A stretch of DNA of 64,000 bases from Caulobacter sp. Root343 (GCF_001425745.1 NZ_LMDF01000009.1:1-64000), one strand, 5' to 3'. Numbered from the stretch's first letter, positions 31,321 to 42,451 are shown. Numbers and translations are program-made. The notes: a model not told the origin generated them from the sequence alone.

Positions 31321-31839
31321 TCAGGGCGCTTCGCGGAACCGCCGCAGGGGCGAGAGCCGCGAGCGCAGTCGCGCCACCGAAATGCACCAGGTCTCCGCGA
31401 CCGGATGGATGAGATCGAAACCCAGGCCGCTATAGGCCTCGTGGTTGATGCCCGATTGCACGCCGACATAGTGGCAATCGGCCGTTTCGGCGATCCGCAG
31501 CACTTCGCGCAGCATGGCCGAGCCTATGCCTCTGGCGGTGTTCTCGTAGTGGCTGTGGAAGTCGGTGATGATCAGAATGCGAGGCAAGGCGCCGCCAGGG
31601 GTGATGGGCTGGTAGAGATAGGGCGCGTCGGTCGCTGGCGGCGGAATGTAGAAGCTGCCCGCATTGCCGACAAAATAGGTGATCGTGCCCATCTCGGTCG
31701 CCGCGTTGTGCATCAGCCCCAGGGTCGTGGAATTGTTCCCGAAGGCGGTGGGAACCATCTGCCCCGGTGGCGCGAGGGGGCGGCGGGTCAGAACGTAGTG
31801 GCGGGTGTATTGCTGATAGAAACGGTCGGTGTTGGTCAT
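31321..31839 (-). CDS. GNAT-like N-acetyltransferase
   Basis: A 172-residue protein of uncertain family. The C-terminal half has the acetyl-CoA pyrophosphate-loop pattern ARGIGSAMLREVLRIAETA and a terminal NHEAYSGLGFDL, both typical of GNAT folds. The N-terminal half (FYQQYTRHYVLTRRPLAPPG) matches nothing I know. GGAGGG lies seven bases before the ATG. It converges with the MarR gene with ten bases between stops. Substrate unknown. Confidence 0.7.
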   Translation of the reverse strand: MTNTDRFYQQYTRHYVLTRRPLAPPGQMVPTAFGNNSTTLGLMHNAATEMGTITYFVGNAGSFYIPPPATDAPYLYQPITPGGALPRILIITDFHSHYENTARGIGSAMLREVLRIAETADCHYVGVQSGINHEAYSGLGFDLIHPVAETWCISVARLRSRLSPLRRFREAP

Positions 31840-31917
31840 GACGGTCCCTCCAGTCCAGGCCGTCAGATCCTAGAACCTTCGCCGAAAGCAATCCATGGTT
31901 GTTTTTGGGGCGGAGCC

Positions 31918-32193
31918 TCAGACCACGATGTTCAGCAGCGAGCCCGGGCGCAGGATCTTCTGCGGCTGGGTGTCGGGCTGCACGAACGGCTTCTGCGGGG
32001 CCGGGCGCTGCTGGGGCTGGGCCAGGGTCTGCATCTGCACGGTCGACGGCGCGGCGGCCGGGCGGGCCGGGGCCGTGTCGGTCAGGGCCGCCTGGAAGAA
32101 GGCCGCGCGCGTCTGGGCGCCCGGACCCGTGGCGGGGGTCGAGGCGGGCTTGGACGGTGCGGACGGCCAACCGGCGGGACGGACGGTGCTCAT
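31918..32193 (-). CDS. small Pro/Ala/Gln-rich protein
   Basis: A 91-residue protein of low complexity, rich in Pro, Ala and Gln, ending in the ordered-looking RPGSLLNIVV. No domain is recognised. The Shine-Dalgarno is weak. I keep it because it occupies its own gap, no better frame exists there, and its C-terminus reads as protein-like. It could be a disordered adaptor peptide; this is a guess. Confidence 0.5.
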   Translation of the reverse strand: MSTVRPAGWPSAPSKPASTPATGPGAQTRAAFFQAALTDTAPARPAAAPSTVQMQTLAQPQQRPAPQKPFVQPDTQPQKILRPGSLLNIVV

Positions 32194-32310
32194 GACTCGA
32201 AGTCTATCATGGTTAACGGAAGGTCGGCGAGTATGGTCAACGCCGCGTTAACGCGATAGCTCCGCGACCAGAGAGCGCACCCTTGCGCGAAACTAGCGTC
32301 TGGAGACTCC

Positions 32311-32682
32311 GTGAACCGGCAGAAGATTATCTTCCTGATCGTGCTGGGCGCGGCCGGGCTGTTCATCGTGTCGATGGTCGGCTCGATGATGCCGAGCAAG
32401 CAGGTTCTGCCGAACGGCTACCAGATGTCGGTCGGCGGCAAGGGCGAGACCTGGATGCGGTCGCCGGATCGCCAGGTGCTGGTGACGGACGTGACGTCGG
32501 TCTGGACCTCCGCCGGCCAGATGCTGGTCGAGCGTCACACGACCGAGGACAAGCTTGCCGACTGCGACTATCAGGTGGCCGATGGGCGGGGCGCGCTGCG
32601 TCCGGTCTCGAAGGCCGAAGCTCAAGTCCTGCTCGCGGGCATGGAGCGCCAGGCCGCGTCGTCCAAGACGTGCGTGAAATAG
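32311..32682 (+). CDS. small membrane-anchored protein of unknown function
   Basis: A 123-residue protein with an N-terminal membrane anchor (KIIFLIVLGAAGLFIVSMVG) and a soluble domain of about 95 residues with two Cys (ADCDYQVAD, KTCVK) that could form a disulfide. GTG start with GGAG six bases upstream. No family recognised. It converges with ccmG (five bases between stops), and so is not part of that operon. Confidence 0.75.
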   Translation: MNRQKIIFLIVLGAAGLFIVSMVGSMMPSKQVLPNGYQMSVGGKGETWMRSPDRQVLVTDVTSVWTSAGQMLVERHTTEDKLADCDYQVADGRGALRPVSKAEAQVLLAGMERQAASSKTCVK

Positions 32683-32686
32683 AAGC

Positions 32687-33199
32687 CTAGCGGGCCTTGT
32701 TCAGCAGTTCTTCCGTCGCGTCGGGGGTCAGCACGCCGGTGTGCTTGGCCAGGATCACGCCGTCGGAACCCACGAGATAGGTCTCCGGCACGCCGGTGAC
32801 GCCGAACTCCAGGCCCGCGCGGCCGTCGCGGTCGACCAGGCGCACGGCGAAAGGGTCGCCCCGCCGGGTCAGGAAGGCCTGGGTATTGGCCGGGGCGTCC
32901 TTGTAGGCGACGCCGACCACCTTCACGCCCTGCGCCTTCAGGGCCATCAACTGCGGGTGCTCGACCTCGCACGGCGCGCACCACGAGGCGAAGAAGTTGA
33001 CCAGGATCGGACCCTCGGTCGCGGCGCGGATCGGCGCTGGCCGGCCGCTGTCCAGTTCCGGCAAGGTCAAGGCCGGCATGGGCTTGCCGACCAGGGCGTG
33101 CGGCTGGACGTGCGGGTCGCGCTTCAGGGCGTAGCCCGCGAACAGGGCCGCCAGGGCGATCAGGATCAGCAGCGGCGCGAAGGCGAGCCAGCGCTTCAC
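32687..33199 (-). CDS. ccmG: cytochrome c biogenesis thioredoxin CcmG/DsbE
   Basis: A 170-residue membrane-tethered thioredoxin. The GTG start at 33199 overlaps the ccmD stop. One N-terminal membrane helix (WLAFAPLLILIALAALFAGY) precedes the redox motif FFASWCAPCEVEHP and the CcmG-type GVTGVPETYLVG. It keeps apocytochrome c Cys reduced for haem attachment in the periplasm. The longer upstream frame is a shadow of ccmC/ccmD. Confidence 0.95.
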   Translation of the reverse strand: MKRWLAFAPLLILIALAALFAGYALKRDPHVQPHALVGKPMPALTLPELDSGRPAPIRAATEGPILVNFFASWCAPCEVEHPQLMALKAQGVKVVGVAYKDAPANTQAFLTRRGDPFAVRLVDRDGRAGLEFGVTGVPETYLVGSDGVILAKHTGVLTPDATEELLNKAR

Positions 33200-33366
33200 G
33201 CGGCCTTCTCCGCGTCCAGCTCTGCTTGGAGGCGTTCGAACTCGCGGCGCCAGCGGCGGGCGGTCAGCAGGCTGTCGGCGATCATCCAGGCGAAGGCCAG
33301 CGCCGAGATCGCGAAGGCCGGCCACAGATAGACGGCGTACTTGCCGGCGTCGAAGTCGAAGCTCAT
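33196..33366 (-). CDS. ccmD: haem exporter subunit CcmD
   Basis: A 56-residue protein: one membrane helix (YAVYLWPAFAISALAFAWMI) and a basic, charged tail (ARRWRREFERLQAEL). Its start overlaps the ccmC stop (ATGA) and its stop overlaps the ccmG start, the normal place for ccmD. It helps release holo-CcmE from CcmABC. Confidence 0.9.
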   Translation of the reverse strand: MSFDFDAGKYAVYLWPAFAISALAFAWMIADSLLTARRWRREFERLQAELDAEKAA

Positions 33367-34112
33367 CGGCCGCCCTCCGCCAGTTTCATGGCCAGGCTGC
33401 GCGCTCTGCGCCGCCAGACCAGGGCGCGGATGCGCACCAGCCACAGCGATCCGAATCCGCCCAGATAGGCCAGGGTCATCAGCGCCCAGGGCCAGGCATA
33501 GATGGCCGGCAGGCCGTCGCCGCGTTTGGCCATGAAGGTCGAGGAGCCCTGGTGCAGGGTGTTCCACCACTCGACCGAGAACTTGACGATCGGCAGGTTG
33601 ATCAGCCCGACCAGGGCCAGGATCGCCGCGGCGCGCGCGGCCTTCTGTTCGTCCTCGAGCGCCCCGCGCAGGGCCATGTAGCCAAGATAGAACAGCAGCA
33701 GCACCAGCACCGAGGTCAGGCGAGCGTCCCACACCCACCAGGTTCCCCACATCGGCTTGCCCCACAGCGAGCCGGTGATCAGGGCCAGGGCGGTGTAGGC
33801 GGCGCCCAACGGCGCGCAGGCCTGGGCGGCAAGGTCGGCCAGGGCCTGGCGGAACACCAGGGCCAGGAAGCTGGCGACGCCCAGGCAGACATAGATGAAC
33901 AGCGAGATCGAGGCGGCCGGGATGTGGATGAACATCATCCGCACCGTGTCGCCCTGCTGATAGTCCTCGGGGACCAGGAAGGTCATGACCAGGCCGGCGA
34001 TCCCGGCGGCGACGGACAGGGCGCCCAGCAACGGCGCGGCCCATCGCGAGAAGGCCATGAACCGCTCGGGATTGGTCAGGAAATCGAACGGGTGGCGCGC
34101 GTCCATGATCAC
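33363..34112 (-). CDS. ccmC: haem exporter membrane protein CcmC
   Basis: A 249-residue, six-helix membrane protein. The Trp-rich haem-handling motif WGTWWVWDARLTS is intact, with conserved His in FIHIPAA and near NTLHQGSS. It loads haem onto CcmE during cytochrome c maturation. It begins the ccmC-D-G block. ccmAB are not directly upstream but 2 kb away. Confidence 0.96.
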   Translation of the reverse strand: MIMDARHPFDFLTNPERFMAFSRWAAPLLGALSVAAGIAGLVMTFLVPEDYQQGDTVRMMFIHIPAASISLFIYVCLGVASFLALVFRQALADLAAQACAPLGAAYTALALITGSLWGKPMWGTWWVWDARLTSVLVLLLFYLGYMALRGALEDEQKAARAAAILALVGLINLPIVKFSVEWWNTLHQGSSTFMAKRGDGLPAIYAWPWALMTLAYLGGFGSLWLVRIRALVWRRRARSLAMKLAEGGR

Positions 34113-34221
34113 GCTCTAGAGCGGCGCGTCGGCGCGGGCAATGGCCGTATCTCTACGGAAGCCAGGAAGAGGGGGAAGAGGCGGCGCGTGCAGGCGCGCC
34201 GCCTCTATACGCCGGTCGGGG

Positions 34222-34869
34222 TCAGCCGACCTTGCGCTGGATAATGACCTTGCGCTCGCCGTCCTTGGCGATCGGGGCGCGGGTGTCGAAGCGGCGGATG
34301 AAGACGTGGTCATCGCCGTCCATGCCGCCACCTTCGCCCATGCCCAGCACGTCGAAGGTCTTCTGCTGGCTGGGGGTCAGGGCCGTGTAGAAGGCGCGGG
34401 TGGCTTCGGCGCGGGCCTTCATGGCGTCGGCGGCCTTGGTCATGCGGTCGAGACGCTCCAGCGTGGTCGGCGGCTTGGCCTCGCCCCACTCCATCTTGTC
34501 GCCGTCCTTGTTGTCGAAGCCGGGCTTATCGGCCTTGTCCTTCGAGATCTGTTCCTTGTGGATCATCATCTTCGGCGCGGTGGCCTCGACATAGGCCTTC
34601 AGCGCGGGGTCCTGATCGGGGCGCAGCTGCAGGACGTCGCGCAGGCGCTGGGCGCGCTTTTCCGGATCGGCGCGGAGGCCGTGGTGCATGAACATCATGT
34701 CGCCCATGCCGGGGCCCATCGCCATCAAGGCCTCCATCGGGGGCATCGGCGGTGCGGGCGGGGCGGGCGGAGGCGGCGGCGCCGGAGGAACCTGGGCCAT
34801 GGCAGTCCCGGCGGCCAGGACGGTGACGGCGGCGCCGGCGAGCGCCAGGCGGGTAAGCGTTTTACGCAT
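34222..34869 (-). CDS. Spy/CpxP-like periplasmic protein
   Basis: A 215-residue protein with a signal peptide (LALAGAAVTVLAAGTAMAQ) followed by a striking Pro/Ala run and a Met-rich segment (MEALMAMGPGMGDMMFMHHG) that could bind copper or other soft metals. The last half is helical and contains LTPSQQKTFDVL, the LTxxQ motif of the Spy/CpxP family of envelope stress chaperones and metal sensors. A second copy is near VLQLRPDQDP. It separates ccmC from ccmB on the same strand. Confidence 0.82.
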   Translation of the reverse strand: MRKTLTRLALAGAAVTVLAAGTAMAQVPPAPPPPPAPPAPPMPPMEALMAMGPGMGDMMFMHHGLRADPEKRAQRLRDVLQLRPDQDPALKAYVEATAPKMMIHKEQISKDKADKPGFDNKDGDKMEWGEAKPPTTLERLDRMTKAADAMKARAEATRAFYTALTPSQQKTFDVLGMGEGGGMDGDDHVFIRRFDTRAPIAKDGERKVIIQRKVG

Positions 34870-35120
34870 GGTTGTGAGCTCCCTGTCGTAATGATGACGG
34901 GAGCTTGGCCATCGGGATATGGCGCGAAAATGTCCGACTTGATGAACAATGTTACATGTTTGGCGGGCGCCGGAGACACAGCCTTAGACAGGGCCGGCTT
35001 GCGCTGGCGCGCCCCGTCGCTATGTCAGCTGCCAGTTCCGGGACACACGATGGTCTAAAGCACGCGCGGCCGCGTCGCGCGAGGCGATCCGTCCGACCTT
35101 TTTCACGGCGCGGAGTTCGC

Positions 35121-36014
35121 ATGAAGTCGATCGCTTTCGTCGCCCTGGCCCTCGCGGGGATCTGCTGGGGCCTGGGCTTTCCGACCGGCAAGCTGATCCT
35201 GAGCGAGACCGACGCGGCCCACATGGTGCTGCTGCGGTTCGCCGTGGCCGCCGTGGCCGCGGCGCCGTTCGCCTTGCGCCGCCCAGAGGTGCGGGCGCTG
35301 TTCCGCTCGCCGATCGTGCTGCTGTCGGGCGTGCTGTACGGCGTGGCCTTCCTGGTCCAGTTCGAGGGGCTGGCCCATGTCAGCGTCACAGTCGCGGCCC
35401 TGCTGGTCGGGGCCATGCCGGCCCTGATCGCGGTCAGCGCCAAGGTGCTGGGCGAAAAGGTCTCCAAGGCCTCGTGGGCCGGTGTCGCGGCGGCGACCCT
35501 GGGCGCGGCCCTGATCGCCGGCAAGCCGGACGGGGCCAGCTCGCCATATGGCGTGGCCCTGTCGATCGGCGCGCTGTTCATCTTCCTCGCCTGGCTGCTG
35601 ACCCTGCGCCGCGCGCCGCCGGCCCCGAACGCCATGGCCATTCCGGCCGTGTCGATCATCGTGGCGGCCTTCACCATCCTGCCGATCGCCTTCGTCATGC
35701 ACGGGGCGCCGAAGCTGGATCTCAGCGCGCCGGTCTGGATCGCGGTCCTCGCCCAGGGCGTGCTGGCGACCCTGCTGGCCACCGCCGCCTGGCAGTTCGG
35801 GGCGTCCAAGGTCGGGGCCGCCAGCGCCGGGGTGTTCATCAATATCGAGCCGCTGATCGGCGCGGCCTGCGGCGTGCTGTTGTTCGGCGACCACTTGACG
35901 GCGGCCCTGTTCGCCGGCGGCCTGCTGATCATCGGCGGCAGCTTCGCGGTGGTGCTGGGGGAGAGGAAGGCGGCGTTGGGCGAGGTTCAGGCGACCGTGG
36001 CGCCGACGCCGTAG
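35121..36014 (+). CDS. EamA/DMT-family transporter
   Basis: A 297-residue protein with ten hydrophobic segments and two EamA repeats (WGLGFPTGKLILSETDAAHM at the start; AWQFGASKVGAASAGVFINI in the second). It belongs to the drug/metabolite exporter superfamily; substrate unknown. The ATG at 35121 has CGGAG upstream; the 72 codons before it are non-coding. It lies opposite to the ccm genes and interrupts them. Confidence 0.9.
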   Translation: MKSIAFVALALAGICWGLGFPTGKLILSETDAAHMVLLRFAVAAVAAAPFALRRPEVRALFRSPIVLLSGVLYGVAFLVQFEGLAHVSVTVAALLVGAMPALIAVSAKVLGEKVSKASWAGVAAATLGAALIAGKPDGASSPYGVALSIGALFIFLAWLLTLRRAPPAPNAMAIPAVSIIVAAFTILPIAFVMHGAPKLDLSAPVWIAVLAQGVLATLLATAAWQFGASKVGAASAGVFINIEPLIGAACGVLLFGDHLTAALFAGGLLIIGGSFAVVLGERKAALGEVQATVAPTP

Positions 36015-36024
36015 GTTTGGCGCC

Positions 36025-36690
36025 CTAGTCCAACGCATTCCGACACGCCGCGCCCATGGCCAGCGGCGACAGGGCGACCGCGCCGGCGCAATAGGCCAGC
36101 AGCAGCATCAGGCCGCCGGTCCACGGCAGCCCGGCCGAGAAGCCGTCCAGCGCCCCGGCCCCGAAGATCACCGGTGGGGCGAACAGCGGCAGGACGATCA
36201 CCGCCACCAGCAGGCCGCCGCGCTTGCCGCCCAGCGCCAAGGCGGCGCCCAGTCCGCCCAGGAAGGCGAAGGCCAGGCCGCCGGCCAGGGCGCACAGCAC
36301 AAGCAGCGGCATGACCTTGAGGTCCGCGCCCAGCATCAGGGCCGCGACGGGGGCGGCCAGGGCCAGGGGCGCGCCGGTGGCCAGCCACTGGGCCAGGCAC
36401 TTGGCCACCGCCACGGCCTCCAGCGGCGCGGGGCCGAGGGCCAGCAGGTCCAGGGTCCCGTCCTCGTAGTCGCGCTCGAACAGGCGCTCCAGCGACAGCA
36501 GGGCGGCTAGCGCCAAGGCCAGCCAGGCGATCCCCGGGGCGATGGCGGCCAGGCGCTCTGGCGCGCGGCCCGAGGCCATCGGCAGCAGCACGACGACGCA
36601 GGCGTAGAAGGTCAGGGCCAGCAGCGGACCGCCGCCGCGGCCCCAGGCCAGGGCCAGCTCTCGCCGCAGGAGGACGCCGAACGCCTTCAT
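36025..36690 (-). CDS. ccmB: haem exporter permease CcmB
   Basis: A 221-residue, six-helix permease. The family features are the N-terminal LLRRELALAWGRGGGPLLAL and LERLFERDYEDGTLDLLALG. With CcmA and CcmC it forms the machine that releases haem-loaded CcmE. Its ATG overlaps the ccmA stop (ATGA). A longer frame running through ccmA is not real. Confidence 0.94.
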   Translation of the reverse strand: MKAFGVLLRRELALAWGRGGGPLLALTFYACVVVLLPMASGRAPERLAAIAPGIAWLALALAALLSLERLFERDYEDGTLDLLALGPAPLEAVAVAKCLAQWLATGAPLALAAPVAALMLGADLKVMPLLVLCALAGGLAFAFLGGLGAALALGGKRGGLLVAVIVLPLFAPPVIFGAGALDGFSAGLPWTGGLMLLLAYCAGAVALSPLAMGAACRNALD

Positions 36691-37301
36691 GCGCCGACCT
36701 CGACCGACCGCGCGGGGATCGGCAGCGGGTCGTGCACCGAGGCCAGGATCATGCCGCCGGCCGCCAGGTGCTCGGCCATGACCGCGCCGAACGCCGCGCG
36801 TTGACCGGCGTCCAGCGGGGCCATCGGCTCGTCCAGCAGCCACAGGGACCGCGGGCTGGCCGCCAGCCGGGCCAGGGCCAGCCGCCGGCGCTGGCCGGCC
36901 GACAGGCGGCGGACCTCCAGGTCCAGCAGGCGAGTGAGGTCGAACCGCTTGGCCGCCGCCTGGGCCGAGGCCTCGCTTCCGCCAGTCCACAGCGCCTGGA
37001 AGCGCAGTTCCTCCCAAGCCGTGCGGCTGGACTTCAGCCCGTCCTGATGACCCAGCAGGTGCAGGTGCTCGGCCCGCGCCGTTTCGGCCTCGATCGGGCC
37101 GGTTTCGCCCTCGAAACTCACCGTCCCCTCGGCCGGTCGCAACAGGCCGGCGACGGCGCGCAGCAGGCTGGTCTTGCCCGCCCCGTTGCGCCCGACCAGC
37201 GCCGCCGCCTCGCCAGCCCGTAGCGTCAGATCCAGGTGCGAAAACAGCCGGCGCTCGCCGCGCGTGATCGCCAGATCCTGAATGAGAACAACTCTCAACA
37301 C
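36687..37301 (-). CDS. ccmA: haem exporter ATPase CcmA
   Basis: A 204-residue small ABC ATPase. Walker A is GRNGAGKTSL, the signature region is RRLSAGQRRRLALAR, and Walker B is LWLLDEPMAPLD. The short length and signature are those of CcmA. GTG start at 37301; an internal start is possible. It is divergent from acnA. Confidence 0.93.
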   Translation of the reverse strand: MLRVVLIQDLAITRGERRLFSHLDLTLRAGEAAALVGRNGAGKTSLLRAVAGLLRPAEGTVSFEGETGPIEAETARAEHLHLLGHQDGLKSSRTAWEELRFQALWTGGSEASAQAAAKRFDLTRLLDLEVRRLSAGQRRRLALARLAASPRSLWLLDEPMAPLDAGQRAAFGAVMAEHLAAGGMILASVHDPLPIPARSVEVGA

Positions 37302-37484
37302 GCCAAGACCCCGCGCGCGACATGGACGTTGAGCGACGGCGGCGCTAAGAAGCGCGCGGTCGTCCCCCTCCAGTCGTTATGGGTGGTACGCGGCGCGGAG
37401 GCGGAACCTGTGTGTCCCTTCCGATTAGCGCGTGATCCCGGGAGCGGTTTTCGGGCGGCCGTGGACAGAGAAGGATCCTTGAGA

Positions 37485-40175
<2,691 letters not shown>

Positions 40176-40201
40176 GCCGCGAGGTTCGACGCCTGAATGA
40201 G

Positions 40202-40234
40202 ACGGCCGGCTTCCTCGCGGGGCCGGCCGTTTTC
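40202..40234 (+). terminator. Rho-independent terminator of acnA
   Basis: ACGGCCGGC pairs with GCCGGCCGT over an 11-base loop and is followed by TTTTC, 27 bases after the acnA stop. Confidence 0.85.
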
Positions 40235-40344
40235 TTTGCGGGAGGCCCTGACAACGGTGTCTCCCCGTTTTCTCCCCACCCGACATAGCCATTCACGGCC
40301 TCGTGAACGGATATCTCGAGCGTTCTTGGCTTAAGTGACCCGCA

Positions 40345-41106
40345 ATGCGTAAGGCCGCCCTCTCCCTGCTCTGCCTGGCCCTGTCCGGCGTCGTCTCCTT
40401 GTCGTGGGGGTCCGCCGCGTGGGCCCAGCCTCCGAGGGCGCCCGCGGCGATGTCGAAGACGCCTGTCGTCGTCGAGCTGTTCACCGCCCAGGGCTGCTCG
40501 TCCTGCGGCAAGGCCAACCAGCTGGCGGCCGACCTCTCCAAGCGCGACGGCGTTCTGGCCCTGACCTATTCGGTCGACTACTGGGACTATCTCGGCTGGA
40601 AGGACACCTTCGCCAAGCCGATCTTCGCCGAGCGCCAGCGCGCCTACGCCAAGAAGTTCGCCCTGCGCGACGTGCCCACGCCCCAGATGGTGGTCGGTGG
40701 TCGGGTGCAGGCCTCCGGCGCCAAGGCCGAGGCGGTCGAGGATCTGATCAAGGCGGCCGCCCGCGCGCCGCTCAACCCGCCGGACATGCAGTTCGTCGGC
40801 AAGGCGCGCGTCGCCGTCGGTTCCGCCCCCGCCCCGCGTGGCGGCGGCGAGGTGTGGCTGGTGCGCTATGATCCGCGCGAGCAGGACATCGTGATCAAGC
40901 GCGGCGACAACAAGGGCCAGACCCTGGTCCACCGCAACGTGGTGCGCGAGCTGGTCAAGCTGGGCCCTTGGGCCGGCCGGCCCAAGCTGTATCGCCTGCC
41001 GACCGCCGTGGGCGCCGATCCCGACCTGGAGACGGTGATCCTGGTGCAGGGCGCCAAGGGTGGCCGGATCCTGGGCGTCCTGACGACCACGACCCTCGAG
41101 CGCTGA
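40345..41106 (+). CDS. secreted DUF1223 thioredoxin-like protein
   Basis: A 253-residue protein with a signal peptide (LSLLCLALSGVVSLSWGSAA, ending WAQ). The DUF1223 opening VVELFTAQGCSSCGKANQLA has a CxxC pair like thioredoxins, followed by the conserved VDYWDYLGWKDTFA and TPQMVVGG. The family is common in alphaproteobacteria; periplasmic redox activity is likely but unproven. It stands alone after acnA. Confidence 0.9.
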   Translation: MRKAALSLLCLALSGVVSLSWGSAAWAQPPRAPAAMSKTPVVVELFTAQGCSSCGKANQLAADLSKRDGVLALTYSVDYWDYLGWKDTFAKPIFAERQRAYAKKFALRDVPTPQMVVGGRVQASGAKAEAVEDLIKAAARAPLNPPDMQFVGKARVAVGSAPAPRGGGEVWLVRYDPREQDIVIKRGDNKGQTLVHRNVVRELVKLGPWAGRPKLYRLPTAVGADPDLETVILVQGAKGGRILGVLTTTTLER

Positions 41107-41135
41107 GCGCTACCCTTCTCTGAGCGACGGACAAC

Positions 41136-41175
41136 AAAAAACCCGCGTGGCCGGAGGGGACGGGCCACGCGGGTT
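41136..41175 (-). terminator. terminator of candidate sRNA A
   Basis: A 13-bp perfect stem with a 10-base loop and T6 on the minus strand. On the plus strand CCTTTT follows, so it may also end the DUF1223 transcript. Confidence 0.85.
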
Positions 41176-41310
41176 CCTTTTGCGTGTCGGCGACGAGCGT
41201 TCGTGACCGGGTGGGCTGGGGGGGCTGGACAGGACCCCGGTCCGCTCTTCGTCGACGTTCTTCTTATCGCGGCCTATCCAGGCGAGGGCTGGACCAAACA
41301 AAGGTCGTTT
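41136..41310 (-). ncRNA. candidate small RNA A (tandem pair)
   Basis: Read on the minus strand, this unit starts near a small hairpin GACC-TTTGTTT-GGTC (41292-41306), then CGATAAGAAGAACGTCG, then a C-rich loop (CAGCCCCCCCAGCCC). It ends in a perfect 13-bp terminator stem (AACCCGCGTGGCC / GGCCACGCGGGTT) followed by six T. The same blocks occur in the same order, at similar spacing, in unit B. No reading frame is shared between the copies, so RNA rather than protein seems to be conserved. C-rich loops suggest pairing to G-rich ribosome binding sites. No promoter could be named. Confidence 0.55.
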
Positions 41311-41361
41311 CAGGGCGGGTGGTGTTCCTGATGCGGCCGACCTTTTCAGGACCGCGAATGC

Positions 41362-41398
41362 AAAAAACCCGCGCGGTGGGGGAGGATCCGCGCGGGTT
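41362..41398 (-). terminator. terminator of candidate sRNA B
   Basis: An 11-bp perfect stem, AACCCGCGCGG / CCGCGCGGGTT, followed on the minus strand by T6. Confidence 0.85.
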
Positions 41399-41556
41399 CA
41401 TTGGGGGAGGGGATATAGGGTTTGTCGGCCGACCGGCCCGCGATCTGGGGGGCTGGGGGGGCTGTTCAGGATCCTGGACCACAGGGTGTCCGATCAGCCG
41501 ACGATGTTGTTATCGACCCGCAAGGGGGCGGGCGAAGGACCGAAATAAGGTCATAT
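41362..41556 (-). ncRNA. candidate small RNA B (tandem pair)
   Basis: This is the upstream sister of unit A. It has GACC-TTATTTC-GGTC (41538-41552), CGATAACAACATCGTCG, a C-rich loop (CAGCCCCCCCAGCCCCCC), a second C-rich run (CCCCTCCCCC) and a terminator. Loop bases of the first hairpin differ from unit A while its stem is kept. The two units are offset by 246 bases. It probably arose by tandem duplication followed by divergence, and would be divergently transcribed from the DUF2794 gene. Confidence 0.55.
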
Positions 41557-41685
41557 CGAGGCGCACCATGACAGGGGAGTGTCATTTTGGGCGGGCGTGA
41601 CCGGCCGGACACGGACGAACGCGGCGGCGCCTCATTTCGCGGTCGGGCCTGTTCCAATCCTCGGATTTGGGACTAGATTCCATCG

Positions 41686-42048
41686 ATGGCCTTGGACTCC
41701 CAGCCCACTTCCCCATCTGGTTCCGGCCCGTCTGGCTCCGGCGTCGGCGGCGTCGTCTTTTTCGAACGACGCGAGCTGGACCAGCTGATGCGCCTCTACG
41801 GCCGCATGGTGGCCGCGGGCGAGTGGCGCGACTACGGCATCGCCGGCCTGTCGGACTGCGCCATCTTTTCGATCTTCCGCCACGCGGCCGAGGCGCCGCT
41901 CTATCGCGTCGAGAAGCGCCCCGCCCTGGCCCGCAAGCAGGGCGCCTGGGCAGTGCTGGGACAGGGCGGCATGATCCTCAAGCGCGGGCACGAACTGACC
42001 CAGGTGCTGCGGGTGTTCGAGAAGGGCAAGTTCTCGGTGGTAGACTGA
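41686..42048 (+). CDS. DUF2794 protein
   Basis: A 120-residue protein. After a Ser/Gly/Pro-rich head, the DUF2794 domain follows (VVFFERRELDQLMRLYGRMV, then AAEAPLYRVEKRPALARKQG). The family is confined largely to alphaproteobacteria and its function is not known. No signal peptide or membrane segment. It stands alone. Confidence 0.88.
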   Translation: MALDSQPTSPSGSGPSGSGVGGVVFFERRELDQLMRLYGRMVAAGEWRDYGIAGLSDCAIFSIFRHAAEAPLYRVEKRPALARKQGAWAVLGQGGMILKRGHELTQVLRVFEKGKFSVVD

Positions 42049-42055
42049 GTCCGCC

Positions 42056-42406
42056 CTAGAATGAGAACGCCAGCTTGCCGCCGACGAAGCGGCCCTCGTT
42101 GTCATAGCCGCGCGCCGTGCCAACGCCGCTGTCGTCCATGTTGGGCTGCAGGCCGCAGAGCACGCCGGCCGATCCGGTGAGGCCGCCCGCGCGCCGTTCC
42201 ACCGAGGTTCTGGCCACGCCGCGCGGCAGAGGCGTCGGCGCCTGGGCGTAGCGGAGTTCGACAGGGCCGGCGGGCTTCAGGTTCAGAGGCGTCGCCAGGA
42301 CGGGCGTCCTGCCGGCCGACGGATAGGGCGGAATGACCGTCTCGGCTCGCGCGCCGGCGGCGATGGTCAGGGCAGCGACGGCGGCCAGGCCGAGTGTTCG
42401 GATCAT
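42056..42406 (-). CDS. small secreted protein of unknown function
   Basis: A 116-residue protein with a signal peptide (LGLAAVAALTIAAGARA). The mature part is Pro- and Gly-rich, has one Cys (GVLCGLQPNMDD) and ends GGKLAFSF, which has the alternating, Phe-ended look of an outer-membrane strand. The ATG at 42406 has GGAG six bases upstream; another ATG lies four codons earlier. No family recognised. Confidence 0.68.
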   Translation of the reverse strand: MIRTLGLAAVAALTIAAGARAETVIPPYPSAGRTPVLATPLNLKPAGPVELRYAQAPTPLPRGVARTSVERRAGGLTGSAGVLCGLQPNMDDSGVGTARGYDNEGRFVGGKLAFSF

Positions 42407-42451
42407 TGTCGTCTCCATCGCGCCCGCGCCAATGTGGGCGCGATGCGGCCA

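Noticed and set aside
33367..34044. Long frame upstream of ccmD
   Set aside because: It is ccmC read in another frame. ccmD is only 56 residues long, as usual.
36691..37323. A frame apparently fusing ccmA and ccmB into one protein
   Set aside because: The part above 36690 is an out-of-frame reading of ccmA. ccmB starts at 36690.
41110..41657. Small reading frames (63-138 codons) in the gap after the DUF1223 gene
   Set aside because: None is shared between the two duplicated units, none has a clear ribosome binding site, and several cross terminators.
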